The notes under the pieces are model-generated. The model saw nothing but the letters and a program-made list of their open reading frames with translations, ran no database searches and was not told the origin of the DNA. Both the position numbers and the translations under genes were made by a program. A DNA stretch of 64,000 nt from Rhizobium metallidurans. GTDB lineage: Bacteria; Pseudomonadota; Alphaproteobacteria; Rhizobiales; Rhizobiaceae. The DNA is taken from contig NZ_JACIDW010000015.1 in NCBI RefSeq assembly GCF_014196505.1, forward strand, positions 1 to 64,000. Reading direction: 5' to 3'. Positions 20,534 through 28,949 of this stretch are shown piece after piece; position 1 is the first letter of the stretch, and each line of letters begins with the position of its first letter.

Positions 20534-20565
20534 CCTCGACGTCATCCTCGGCCGAGGAGTCGAGG
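20534..20565. repeat. Imperfect palindrome between hemA and dxr
   Basis: CCTCGAC ... CCTCGGCCGAGG ... GTCGAGG pair in nested fashion, giving a stem interrupted by unequal bulges. ATCCTCGG-type palindromes are a common dispersed intergenic element in rhizobial chromosomes (recollection). It may help terminate hemA transcription, but no T-run follows. A separate GGCGCCG/CGGCGCC hairpin lies at 20491-20513. Confidence 0.45.
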
Positions 20566-20734
20566 AAGGGGGTAAAGTCGCCATTCCACCAACGCGATTT
20601 ACCGTCCCGCCAAGTGTCCATCAAAGTCGAGCAAGCAGACCGCTCGGCGGATGCTCGGCACAAGACCGAGCAGGACGGTCGTGGGTTTGGGAACGCCGTA
20701 ACCTATTCGACGAGGACAATGCGGCGCGCTCGGT

Positions 20735-20753
20735 GGACGGACGAAACCCGTCC
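20735..20753 (-). terminator. Possible terminator directly after dxr
   Basis: GGACGG pairs with CCGTCC around a short loop immediately after the dxr stop codon on the minus strand. There is no clear T-run, so support is modest. Confidence 0.35.
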
Positions 20754-20754
20754 C

Positions 20755-21948
20755 TCAGGCCGCTTTTTCGCGGATTGCCACCAGCGCGGCAGCCCGCTGC
20801 CGCGCTTCCTGGTCGACGGCGAACACGTCGTCCATCGTCGCGGCATCGGGCACATCCACCAGCTGATCCATGACGGTTTCCGTCACATCGGCCATGGCGA
20901 GGAATGACAGGCGGCCGGCGATGAAGGCTTCCAGCGCCACTTCCTTGGCGGCGTTCAGAACCGCGCCCTGCACACCGCCGCGCGTCATCGCGAGCCTTGC
21001 GAGGCGCAGCGCCGGGAAGCGCGCCTCGTCCGGCGCCTCGAAATCCAGCCGCGCCAGCTTGGCGAAGTCGAGCCGCTCGATCGGCAGGTTCGGCCGGCGC
21101 GGATGCGCCAGCGCGTAACCGATCGCGGTTCGCATATCCGGCGCGCCGAGCTGCGCAAGCACCGAACCGTCGGTATAGCCCACCATCGAATGGATCACCG
21201 ATTGCGGATGCACGATGACCTCGATCTGATCCGGCGCCAGTCCGAACAGATGCTTGGCCTCGATCATTTCGAGCGCCTTGTTGAACATCGAGGCGCTGTC
21301 GATCGAGATCTTCAAGCCCATCGACCAGTTCGGATGCGCCCGCGCCGTCTCGACGTTCACACCCGCCATCTCCTCGAGCGAGGCGTTGCGGAACGGTCCG
21401 CCCGACGCCGTCAGGATGATCCGTTCCACGGCATGACGCTGGTTTTCCTCCAGCACCTGGAAGATCGCATTGTGCTCGCTGTCGACGGGCAAAAGCTTGC
21501 CGCCGCAACGGCGCACGGACTCCACGAAGAGGTCACCGGCGGAAACCAGGCATTCCTTGTTGGCGAGCGCGATATCGGCGCCCTTGCGGGCCGCGGCAAG
21601 CGTCGGCGCAAGGCCGGCCGTGCCGACGATCGCCGCCATCACCCAGTCGGCATCGAGGTCCGCGGCTTCCATCAACCCGGATTGACCGGCGGCGACCGCG
21701 ATCCCGCTTCCCGACAACGCGCCCTTCAGCGCCTCGTAATGGCTTTCACTCGCCGTTACCGCGAGCCTGGCGCCGGCCGCGCGCGCCTGCTGCGCCAGCA
21801 GATCGACGTTTTCGTTGCCCGTCAGCACGGAAATCTCGAAATTTTCGCGACCGCCCAGATGCTTCACCACGTCGAGCGTATTTTGCCCGATCGAGCCGGT
21901 GGAACCGAAGATGCTGAGGCGCCGAGGCCCGCTTTTGCCTGATGTCAT
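20755..21948 (-). CDS. dxr: 1-deoxy-D-xylulose 5-phosphate reductoisomerase
   Basis: 397 residues. It converts DXP to 2-C-methyl-D-erythritol 4-phosphate with NADPH, the committed step of the MEP isoprenoid pathway. The NADPH-binding opening LSIFGSTGSIGQNTLDVV, the metal/substrate region LLPVDSEHNAIFQ, the flexible-loop TASGGPFRN and the HPNWSMGLKISIDSASM segment are diagnostic. The ATG at 21948 is used; a TTG five codons upstream gives a slightly longer frame. Convergent with hemA. Confidence 0.96.
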   Translation of the reverse strand: MTSGKSGPRRLSIFGSTGSIGQNTLDVVKHLGGRENFEISVLTGNENVDLLAQQARAAGARLAVTASESHYEALKGALSGSGIAVAAGQSGLMEAADLDADWVMAAIVGTAGLAPTLAAARKGADIALANKECLVSAGDLFVESVRRCGGKLLPVDSEHNAIFQVLEENQRHAVERIILTASGGPFRNASLEEMAGVNVETARAHPNWSMGLKISIDSASMFNKALEMIEAKHLFGLAPDQIEVIVHPQSVIHSMVGYTDGSVLAQLGAPDMRTAIGYALAHPRRPNLPIERLDFAKLARLDFEAPDEARFPALRLARLAMTRGGVQGAVLNAAKEVALEAFIAGRLSFLAMADVTETVMDQLVDVPDAATMDDVFAVDQEARQRAAALVAIREKAA

Positions 21949-22297
21949 CAAGGATTTCGCCAAAATTCCCGCATTTGTCCTCGGCTCTACAGGGGATTGG
22001 AATGAGCGGCAAGTGTGCAGTGCAGCAGATTTTTTGCCGCGAGGGGTTTACATCCCAGCCGGTCGATGTGATCCTGATAACAATCCTCAGGGATAGGAGC
22101 ATCGGCAATCGTATCGGTTGCAATTTCAAAGCTCCGGCGGTGCAAATTTCGCGCCTGCTTCCGTATCCGCGCCAAGGCCGGACGCGACAAAAACCAGAGC
22201 TGATGTTGGGTTTGCAAGGCGAATTCCCGCGCGCTTTCGTGCGTTCATGCCTGAGACCGACATCGACCAGAAGACCCTGACCGTTACGAAGGGACAA
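21949..22297. other. Divergent intergenic region upstream of dxr and an exported protein gene
   Basis: About 350 bases. No frame with a plausible start and codon use was found, and no strong hairpin. It should contain the promoters of both flanking divergent genes. Confidence 0.35.
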
Positions 22298-22954
22298 ATG
22301 GCCATGAGAACGACAAGCAGTTTATTGCTTCTGCCCGCCGCGCTCATCTCATTCGCACCGCGCGTCTACGCGGAAAACCTCGTCATCTGGACACCGGTAA
22401 AGGTGTCCGAGCGCTCCTACAAGGCGACCATGGGCTTTCGCCTGCCCACCGAATGGGAAACCAGCGCCGGCGCCGATATCGGCCTTGCGGCATCGAAGGG
22501 CGGCGTCCTGCTCGGCGGCTCCGAGCAGGCCTCGCTCTGGGGCAAGATCACCAAGGTCAGCGTCACGCCCGCCGCCCGCGCAGAGCGCTCCGCGAGCGTG
22601 CGCGTCGATACGCTGCGGGGTAGCGGCGCGCTGATGCTCAGCCGGTCCCGCAGCTGGATTTTCTCCGATACGCTGGACATGGTCTCGACCCGCTTCGTGC
22701 AGGTCCGCTATGACGCCGTCGATGCGCGCCAGACATTCGTCGACACCTCGCAGGCCCTGAAGCTGATCCAGCCATGGACAGGCACGTCGATCTCGGCCGC
22801 GGCCACGGTGTCGAGCTTCACTGGCGATGTGACCAGTTCGCTGGCACTGAACCAGATAATCCTCCCCGACCTTAATTTGAGCGCAACCATCAGCAATCCT
22901 GGCTCATCCACCCGGTCCGGAAGCGTAAATGTGAACTACCGTGTCACATGGTGA
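22298..22954 (+). CDS. Exported protein of unknown function
   Basis: 218 residues with a clear Sec signal peptide (cleavage likely after PRVYA, about residue 25). The mature part is rich in beta-forming residues and ends in alternating Ser/Asn strands (NVNYRVTW). I do not recognise a family. It could be a periplasmic or outer-membrane-associated beta-barrel or sandwich, but that is inference from composition. The start is the ATG after GAAGGGAC; a second ATG two codons on is equally possible. Stands alone, followed by a BON-domain gene in the same direction 55 bp away. Confidence 0.7.
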   Translation: MAMRTTSSLLLLPAALISFAPRVYAENLVIWTPVKVSERSYKATMGFRLPTEWETSAGADIGLAASKGGVLLGGSEQASLWGKITKVSVTPAARAERSASVRVDTLRGSGALMLSRSRSWIFSDTLDMVSTRFVQVRYDAVDARQTFVDTSQALKLIQPWTGTSISAAATVSSFTGDVTSSLALNQIILPDLNLSATISNPGSSTRSGSVNVNYRVTW

Positions 22955-23009
22955 TCACGCACGCGGCACCGGCGGGTATAATGTTCGGATGGAGGAAGGA
23001 AGGCATGAC

Positions 23010-23303
23010 ATGGAACATTTTACGGCAGATGACAGCAGATCACCGTCCTCGAGCGGCATGAACGAACACGCGGCGCTGAAAGCCGATGTCTCCACCGCAT
23101 TGGCGGTTGCGAGCGGCTTCGACGCTTCGCACATCGCGGTCACGGTCGAGCGCGACGAAATCGTTCTCAGCGGCCTGGTTGCCACGAAAGCCGATCTCGC
23201 CAGCGCGATCATTGTCGCCGAGACGACGGCAAGCGATCACACGGTCCGCAATCGCATCGTCGTCGCGCAATCCGTGCTCGACAACCTCGGCGAGGTCGGC
23301 TGA
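23010..23303 (+). CDS. Small BON-domain protein
   Basis: 97 residues. After a polar N-terminus, residues about 25-95 match a BON domain (alternating beta-alpha units with VTVERDEIVLSGLVATKADLASA and the conserved central glycine). BON domains bind phospholipid or other envelope ligands in secreted proteins such as OsmY. Here I see no signal peptide, so the protein may be cytoplasmic unless the start is wrong. GGAAGGAAGG before 23010 supports this start; an in-frame ATG at 22989 is an alternative. Confidence 0.75.
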   Translation: MEHFTADDSRSPSSSGMNEHAALKADVSTALAVASGFDASHIAVTVERDEIVLSGLVATKADLASAIIVAETTASDHTVRNRIVVAQSVLDNLGEVG

Positions 23304-23318
23304 CCGCGTCAACAGGCG

Positions 23319-23471
23319 CTAACCGGCGAAGCGTTCCATCAGGAAGCTGGAGCCGGCGACACGGTCGGTCTTCGGCGTCGTGACGGGGCCGCCGGGCTGG
23401 TAGCTGACGGCGATCAGAAGGCCGCCGATCAGGAGATACGCAACCGCGAGCATCGAGAGTTTCATGGTCAT
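23319..23471 (-). CDS. 50-residue single-pass membrane protein
   Basis: Reads MTMKLSMLAVAYLLIGGLL and on to ERFAG, 50 residues. Residues about 5-23 form one hydrophobic segment, and the rest is a short polar tail (PGGPVTTPKTDRVAGS). AGGACC stands about eight bases before the ATG at 23471; a second ATG lies at 23465. It lies between a convergent BON gene and a terminator. Function unknown. Such mini-proteins are usually missed by gene callers; the support is the good start context and membrane segment. Confidence 0.55.
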   Translation of the reverse strand: MTMKLSMLAVAYLLIGGLLIAVSYQPGGPVTTPKTDRVAGSSFLMERFAG

Positions 23472-23571
23472 TGGCCTGGTCCTTTGGCTTGGCTGCTTTG
23501 CCAGAACAACGCGACGGCCGGCCAGATGTTCCCTTCTCGAAATGGTACGCCGGCACGGCGCGCCGGCAACG

Positions 23572-23602
23572 AAAAAGCCGCCCCTGGCGGGACGGCTTTT
23601 TC
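23572..23602 (-). terminator. Terminator of the DUF992 gene
   Basis: AAAAAGCCG and CGGCTTTTT pair around a 12-base loop, giving an A-run/T-run-flanked hairpin that could work in both directions. It follows the stop of the DUF992 gene by about 20 bases. Confidence 0.85.
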
Positions 23603-23622
23603 GTTGAAATCAAATGATAAAA

Positions 23623-24135
23623 TCAGCCGGCCGGCGTAAGCGTGACCGATGTGCCGGTGGCCGCGACATTGAGGCCGAGCTGACCGGTGACGCTGATGGT
23701 CTGCAGCTGGATCGAGCCCGCCGTGCCGCCGAACAGGATATTGGCGCCGACGCCGCCGGCAAGCGTCGCCTCGGCGGTGATCCCCTGATAGAGGCCACCG
23801 AGCGAACCGCGATGATAGCCTGCCGTCGGGGCGAACACGGCCCAGACGAGACGGCCGCGGGTGGTGAAGCCGAGATCGACGCCCATCTTGCGGATGGTGC
23901 CGCTGTAGCGATCGGACGCGCCGCGCGTACCGCTGAAGACGCAATCGACGGTTTTCGCCGAACCCAAGACGTAGCCGACGCCGCCGCCGACGTCGCAGGT
24001 CAGAACGCCGATCTTCACGCCATCGCGCTGATCCGGCTCTTCATAGGTCGTCACGAGATCCGCTGCCGCCACCGAGGTGGCGAAGACTTGAGCCAGCGAA
24101 GCTGCCGCGACGATCGTTGCGATTGTCTTGTTCAT
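23623..24135 (-). CDS. Exported DUF992 family protein
   Basis: 170 residues: a Sec signal peptide (about 1-24, ending SVAAA) and a compact beta-rich domain of the DUF992 type (GVLTCDVGGGVGYVLGSAKTV, then CVFSGTRG...Y.G.I.K.G.DLGFT). Two cysteines in the mature part may form a disulfide. The family is abundant in Hyphomicrobiales and has no established function. AAGGAGA lies at the right distance before the ATG. Monocistronic with its own terminator. Confidence 0.85.
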   Translation of the reverse strand: MNKTIATIVAAASLAQVFATSVAAADLVTTYEEPDQRDGVKIGVLTCDVGGGVGYVLGSAKTVDCVFSGTRGASDRYSGTIRKMGVDLGFTTRGRLVWAVFAPTAGYHRGSLGGLYQGITAEATLAGGVGANILFGGTAGSIQLQTISVTGQLGLNVAATGTSVTLTPAG

Positions 24136-24448
24136 TGTGGTCTCCTTAGTATCCTGACGGAAAAAGATAGTGCCTTGTTATAACTTACCAACCCCGGCCG
24201 TAGGAACAAAATTAACAAATGCTCAAAAGCAAATGTGTGGGGTTTGATTCGCTACATGCATCCTGATTTCTGGCTGATTTCGGGCGCCATTCGGTTAGCG
24301 CCTGAATAAATCCCGACCATGGCCTGTTGTTCCATAGCCGTCGCGCATTCTTGTCCTCAAGAACGCCGTTGACGAGAAGCCGGATCGCCGGCGCGCCCAC
24401 AAAAAAGGACCCCGGGATTGGCCGGGATCCTTGATCGAAAAGCGACGA
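24136..24448. other. Intergenic region between two small exported-protein genes
   Basis: Contains the DUF992 gene promoter on the right-hand side of that gene and a terminator for the next gene at 24401-24430. A/T-rich around 24180-24240. No supported gene. Confidence 0.4.
24401..24430 (-). terminator. Terminator of the Pro/Asn-rich exported protein gene
   Basis: Minus-strand stem GGATCCCGG / CCGGGGTCC (one mismatch) followed by TTTTTTG, about 20 bases after the stop codon. Confidence 0.85.
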
Positions 24449-24799
24449 TTACTGAATGTCGGGGCATGCCTCGCTCTGCGAAGCGCCGCTATTGCCGCCC
24501 TGCGCGGCCGTCGAACCCGGCATCGGCCGCGGCGGGCAGCGCGTCCGATCGACGGTGCCTGTCGTATTGGTATTGGGCCCCGCGTTCATTGTTCCGGGGG
24601 TGGTGCTGTAGGTGGCCGTCGGATCGACCACCGTCGGTGATGTCCCAGTCGTATTCGGAGCATCCGGGTTTGCGCCACCGCCGCTATCGACCGTGCTGTT
24701 GCCGATCGTCGATCCCGATGGGCTCGGATTGGACTGGGCCATTGCCCCGCCTGCGAGACCAAGTGCCAGGATCGATGCCGCGATCAGTTTCGCTTTCAT
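24449..24799 (-). CDS. Small exported low-complexity protein
   Basis: 116 residues. A signal peptide (MKAKLIAASILALGLAGGAMA) is followed by a Ser/Thr/Asn/Pro/Gly-rich disordered mature chain with two cysteines near the end. AAGGAGAAGC precedes the ATG at 24799, which fixes the start over a longer frame. I recognise no domain. Rhizobial genomes carry many such short secreted proteins of unknown function. It has its own terminator and lies 88 bp beyond the GT25 gene. Confidence 0.75.
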   Translation of the reverse strand: MKAKLIAASILALGLAGGAMAQSNPSPSGSTIGNSTVDSGGGANPDAPNTTGTSPTVVDPTATYSTTPGTMNAGPNTNTTGTVDRTRCPPRPMPGSTAAQGGNSGASQSEACPDIQ

Positions 24800-24887
24800 G
24801 ATGCTTCTCCTTCGCTGTTGTCTACCCGTGGTCAACGAAGGAGAATCGTCATCGTTCCATAAAAAGCGTCAGCTGCCGGCGCGACGT

Positions 24888-25766
24888 TCAGGCCGCCAGA
24901 TCGTCATCGACACGCCGGTTGTCCTGCGTGCTCGGGGGAGCACTGATTTTGCGGCCACTGGTCAGGGCGCCAAGATGATAGGCCGCCAGCCGCGATGCCC
25001 GAAACGCGAAACGCGCGATCTCCAGTCCAGCGCGATAGACGTAGACGGGATAGCGTTGAGCGAGCGGCAGCCTGAAGCGCCGCCCCTGCTGGATGTCGGA
25101 AGGAAAGCCCGCTTCCTGCGAGATCGGAACCGGCGAAATGAACATTCCGCGCAGCCCGTCGAAGAATTCGAGATCGAACGCGATATCGTAGGGCAACCGC
25201 ATCGGCACGAGGTCGCTGCACATCCATTCCGCCGCCTTTCGGTTGATCAGATAGGCGCCGGACCCTTTTTCGCGTGTCAGCGAGATCGCCAGCGATCGTG
25301 TCTGCGAAAGCGGAACAGCCGTGAACTTGCGTCCCTTGTTGACGCTCGACAGACGCAGCACGTCCCAGTGCCGATGCTCTTCCAGCGCCTCGGCGATGAC
25401 GGCGGCGAGATTGTCAGGCAGCACGAGATCATCTTCCAGGATCAGCGCGTGGTCATGCGTCGATTCCAGAAGCCGCTTCGCGCAGGCCACATGGCTGAGA
25501 TAGCAGCCGACCTCTCCGGGATTGGTCAAGCGCCCGTGGCGGCGCCGGAAGCCGGCCTCGTCGTAGGCAGCGATCGGAAAGTCGAGCGCGCGGCCGTCGA
25601 CGGCGGCGATGCGCTCGAAGGGCAGGCCGAGCGTGTTGAGCTGCCTCGCCATCGAGTGAAGCCGCGCTTCCGCGCGGTCGAGATTGATCAGCATCGTGAG
25701 AAAAGATCGTTCCCGCTTGAAATCCGCGCGACTGAACGTCGGAGCGCTGGAGAGCACGCCACCCAT
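24888..25766 (-). CDS. Glycosyltransferase family 25 protein
   Basis: 292 residues. GT25 features are visible: an N-terminal LINLDRAEARLHSM strand-helix, PFERIAAVDGR, GEVGCYLSHV, and the DXD-like metal site LILEDDLVLP, followed by the acceptor-side region. Family members add galactose or glucose to lipooligosaccharide cores or other glycans. No signal peptide or membrane span is seen, consistent with a cytoplasmic or membrane-associated enzyme. GAGG precedes the ATG. The nearby PrsDE/GH16 genes suggest a polysaccharide context, but no shared operon is evident, since a terminator and about 290 bp separate them. Confidence 0.87.
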   Translation of the reverse strand: MGGVLSSAPTFSRADFKRERSFLTMLINLDRAEARLHSMARQLNTLGLPFERIAAVDGRALDFPIAAYDEAGFRRRHGRLTNPGEVGCYLSHVACAKRLLESTHDHALILEDDLVLPDNLAAVIAEALEEHRHWDVLRLSSVNKGRKFTAVPLSQTRSLAISLTREKGSGAYLINRKAAEWMCSDLVPMRLPYDIAFDLEFFDGLRGMFISPVPISQEAGFPSDIQQGRRFRLPLAQRYPVYVYRAGLEIARFAFRASRLAAYHLGALTSGRKISAPPSTQDNRRVDDDLAA

Positions 25767-25993
25767 GCATTATCCTCAAGACCGTATCAGGCCAGTTCAA
25801 TGTCACTCACGGCTTGAGACAACATCGACGTATACGTCTCAGCTGCACGGCCAGTTTGCGCCGTGCTTGGCGCAATTTCCGGTCATATTCAAGTGTAAAT
25901 TCAGATTGTCGATCAGGAATACTCCCTGAATACTGCGAAACCCTCGACCAACATTAGCTCCTGAAAATACAACACAATTTTGTGACAAGATGT

Positions 25994-26023
25994 GAAATTT
26001 CCGGGACGCCGCCCGGAAATTTC
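25994..26023 (-). terminator. Terminator downstream of the GH16 glycanase gene
   Basis: Perfect 12-bp inverted repeat GAAATTTCCGGG / CCCGGAAATTTC with a 6-base loop, 30 bases after the stop of the glycanase gene. The A/T outer part provides weak T-runs in both directions. Confidence 0.75.
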
Positions 26024-26053
26024 TATTGTCTTGGTAAGCTTGCCCTCGCGGGC

Positions 26054-27487
26054 TCAGCTCTGCCAGTCGTCCGTCGGCGTCTGCGCGGCGGCGACGACCG
26101 GGCTGTCGTCCAGCGAATAGGCGCGAATGTAGTCGATCTTCATTTCGGAGCCATTGGGCAGACCGTTGGCCGGCGTCCCGGCGATGCCGCCGATGGCGAG
26201 GTTGACGATCATGTACATCGGGTCGTTCATGTCCTCGGGCGTATCGGCTTTCGCAACCGCGACGTCGTCGAAATACCAGACGATCTGCTCCTTGTCCCAA
26301 AGTACGCCGTAGGTATGAAAACCCTCGGTGCTCGCGACATTGACCGCCGTCTGGTCCATCGTGTACTTGCCGTTCGCCATCGAATGCGCGTTCACATTGA
26401 CGATGTTGGGCTCCTGCCCGCGCATTTCCACCACGTCGAGTTCCGGCGGCCAGGAGCCGTCAGCGGGCAGCAGCCAGAACGCCGGCCAGGCGCCCTGCTC
26501 CGTCGGCATGTCGGCACGGATTTCGAAATATCCGTAGGTCTGCGCGAAGGTGGAATAGGTGTTGAGCATGCCGGACGTATAGTCGAAGCCTTCCAGCTGC
26601 CCGGCGAGCGACGCCGGCGTCTCGGCCGCCGTGATCGTCAGCACGCCGTTCTGCACGGAGAACGGATTGACCGCGGTCGTGCCGGCATAGGAAGGATTGA
26701 TGTACCACTGGTCCTCCGCGTTGTTGGGCAGCGTGCTCCCCTTCTCGCTCGCCCACCAGAACTTGGCGTCCCATGTTCCCTGGTCGCCGTTGCGCAGAGA
26801 CAGGCTGTTGAACTCGTCCGCGAAGGTGAGCGACAGCGCCGAGCGATCGAGCGTCAGCTGGAACTGGTCGGCATTGAGGGCCGAAGCCGTCGTGTTGGCG
26901 AGCACGAGGCTCTCGCCACCGCCGAGGTCGATCCTGAGATTGGCGCCCTCCTGTGTCGAGCGGCTGAGAACCTGATCGAAGCTGGTCAGCGAATAGTTGT
27001 TGAAACGGATCGTGTCGTCGCTGCTGAAATCGACGATCAGGTCGCTGCCGTTGCCGCGCGTGAACAGGAAAGTGTCGGCGCCGCCGCCACCCGTCAGCAC
27101 GTCGTTGCCCGCCCTGCCATCGATCGTCTGGCTGCCCGCGGCGCCCGAGATGATGTTGTCGCCGCTATTGCCGAAGGCATAGCGCCCGGCCCCCGTCACC
27201 GTCAGGTTCTCGAAGTTCTCGGGCAGCGTATAGCTCATCCAGGTGTTGATCGTGTCGGTCCCGCCGCCCGGCGCTTCGGCCGCGCGATTGATGCCGGAGT
27301 AGAGGTAATAGATATCGTCGCCCGTACCGCCCTGCATGGTCACGTTCACCGAACTGTCACCCCATATGCTGTCATTGCCGGCGGTGCCGTTGAGCACCGG
27401 GCCGGATCCTGTTGCCGAGAACCAGGCGGTTGATGTTCCGCTGTAGAACAGGCTTGCGCCGACCGCGTTCTGAATCGACTGTGGCAT
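26054..27487 (-). CDS. Secreted GH16 endo-beta-glycanase with N-terminal RTX repeats
   Basis: 477 residues without a Sec signal. The N-terminal part (about 30-150) has calcium-binding RTX nonapeptides (GTAGNDSIWGD, GGTGDDIYY, GRAGNDVLTGGGGADTFLF). The C-terminal half (about 210-460) is a glycoside hydrolase 16 domain with the catalytic motif ELDVVE, containing both active glutamates and the helper aspartate. Best compared with the rhizobial ExsH/Ply polysaccharide depolymerases secreted by PrsDE. The ATG at 27487 has AGGAG six bases upstream, unlike the ATG two codons earlier. Lies 142 bp downstream of prsE, same strand, consistent with being the cargo of that exporter. Confidence 0.9.
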   Translation of the reverse strand: MPQSIQNAVGASLFYSGTSTAWFSATGSGPVLNGTAGNDSIWGDSSVNVTMQGGTGDDIYYLYSGINRAAEAPGGGTDTINTWMSYTLPENFENLTVTGAGRYAFGNSGDNIISGAAGSQTIDGRAGNDVLTGGGGADTFLFTRGNGSDLIVDFSSDDTIRFNNYSLTSFDQVLSRSTQEGANLRIDLGGGESLVLANTTASALNADQFQLTLDRSALSLTFADEFNSLSLRNGDQGTWDAKFWWASEKGSTLPNNAEDQWYINPSYAGTTAVNPFSVQNGVLTITAAETPASLAGQLEGFDYTSGMLNTYSTFAQTYGYFEIRADMPTEQGAWPAFWLLPADGSWPPELDVVEMRGQEPNIVNVNAHSMANGKYTMDQTAVNVASTEGFHTYGVLWDKEQIVWYFDDVAVAKADTPEDMNDPMYMIVNLAIGGIAGTPANGLPNGSEMKIDYIRAYSLDDSPVVAAAQTPTDDWQS

Positions 27488-27629
27488 GGTCATCTCCTAG
27501 GGTTTTCGTCATTGAAATATCGCCAAGGGCATCCTCGCGATGCCCTGATGGCCAAACGCTCCTCCCTTCCCCGATGCGCCTCCTCCCGGACGCCATCGGG
27601 CATTACGCACGTCACGTCGAGGCCGGCCT

Positions 27630-28949
27630 TCATTCCTCCCTGAAGGCCCTCGCCGCTTGGTCGGTGAAAGGCTTGGCGAGATAGGCGAGCGCCGTCCGCT
27701 CCCCCGTCTCGATGAACGCCTCCACCGGCATGCCGGCCACGGGCGTCAGCGCCCCGAGCCTGCGCCATTCGTCCTTCCCGATATCGACACGGACGCTGTA
27801 ATAGCTCTCGCCCGTTCGCTGGTCGGTCGTGAGATTGGCGCCGATGCGTTCCACCCGTCCATTGAGCTCCATGGTGGTGCGCTGGCTGAAGGCCGAAAGC
27901 CGCAGCACCACCGCCTGCCCCAGAGCCACCTGATCGATATCGCGCGGCGCGAGCCTGAGATCGGGCGTCAGCGCGTCGCCATCGGGAACGATTTCCATGA
28001 TCGAGGCCCCCGCCTGCACCACCGCACCCGGCGCATGCACCGAAAGCTGGTGGACGATGCCCGCCTGCGGTGCGCGGATCTCGATATGCTCGAGATCGTC
28101 CTTGGCCGCGACGAGCCGTTCCGAGTATTCGCCGGTATCGCTTTCGGCCTGCCGCAGCTGCTCGGAGACTTCGCTGCGCCTGTCGTCGCCGAGCTGGATG
28201 ATCTGCAGTTCCGTCTCCGCGATCTTGCCCTTCACCTCGGCGGCCGACGCCACCAGATTGCCGAGCTCGCCGGTGAGGTTTGCCGCTTCGCGCTCCAGCG
28301 CGTAGACCCGCGTTGCCGGTATGATGCCCTGTTTCAACAGCGGTTGGAGGCTCGCCAGCTCCTTGCCGATGATCTGCATCGCCTGCCGCTTGCCGTCCTG
28401 TTGCGACACCAGCCCGTCCGCCTGCTGGCCGAGCTGGCGAATGCGCTCGCGCAACTGCGCAACCTGTCCGTCGAGCGACGCCCGCCGGTCGTCGAACAGC
28501 CGCCGCTCGCCCTGCATCAGCATCTCCCGCTCCTCGGGGGCGGCCTGCGTGACCAGATCGGAAAACGCGAACGTCTCCCGCCCGTCCCGCTCTGCCGAAA
28601 GGCGCGCCGTGCGCGCCGCCAGCTGCCGCAATCGGCGAGACACGATCGCGACCGTCGCGCGCACCTGCGTGTCGTCCAACCGCAGCAGCACCTGCCCGGC
28701 TTCGACCTTGTCGCCATTGCGAACGAAGATCTCGCCGACGGTGCCGCCCTTCGGATGCTGGATCGGTTTCACGTAGCTGTCGACGACGAGCGTGCCCGAG
28801 GCGATCACCGCGCCATTGAGGCGGATGGTCGCCGCCAGACTGCCGAGAACGCCGACGAGAACGAGACCCGCCGCCAGCGCCAGAAGCGCCAGCCGCCGAA
28901 TGGCGCGCTCGGCGATCGGTGCGCCCACACTGTTTGCACCACGCTTCAT
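27630..28949 (-). CDS. prsE: Type I secretion membrane-fusion protein (HlyD family, PrsE-like)
   Basis: 439 residues: one N-terminal transmembrane helix (about 18-42), a biotinyl-lipoyl-like half (IQHPKGGTVGEIFVRNGDKVEAGQVLLRLDD), a long coiled coil (about 100-290), the second lipoyl half (IRAPQAGIVHQL) and the C-terminal RND-type beta domain with the family signature near TGMPVEAFI, here VAGMPVEAFIETGERT. It bridges the ABC exporter to an outer-membrane TolC. Its ATG overlaps the prsD stop (ATGA) and has GGGAGG upstream. The name is inferred from architecture and the neighbouring glycanase. Confidence 0.9.
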   Translation of the reverse strand: MKRGANSVGAPIAERAIRRLALLALAAGLVLVGVLGSLAATIRLNGAVIASGTLVVDSYVKPIQHPKGGTVGEIFVRNGDKVEAGQVLLRLDDTQVRATVAIVSRRLRQLAARTARLSAERDGRETFAFSDLVTQAAPEEREMLMQGERRLFDDRRASLDGQVAQLRERIRQLGQQADGLVSQQDGKRQAMQIIGKELASLQPLLKQGIIPATRVYALEREAANLTGELGNLVASAAEVKGKIAETELQIIQLGDDRRSEVSEQLRQAESDTGEYSERLVAAKDDLEHIEIRAPQAGIVHQLSVHAPGAVVQAGASIMEIVPDGDALTPDLRLAPRDIDQVALGQAVVLRLSAFSQRTTMELNGRVERIGANLTTDQRTGESYYSVRVDIGKDEWRRLGALTPVAGMPVEAFIETGERTALAYLAKPFTDQAARAFREE

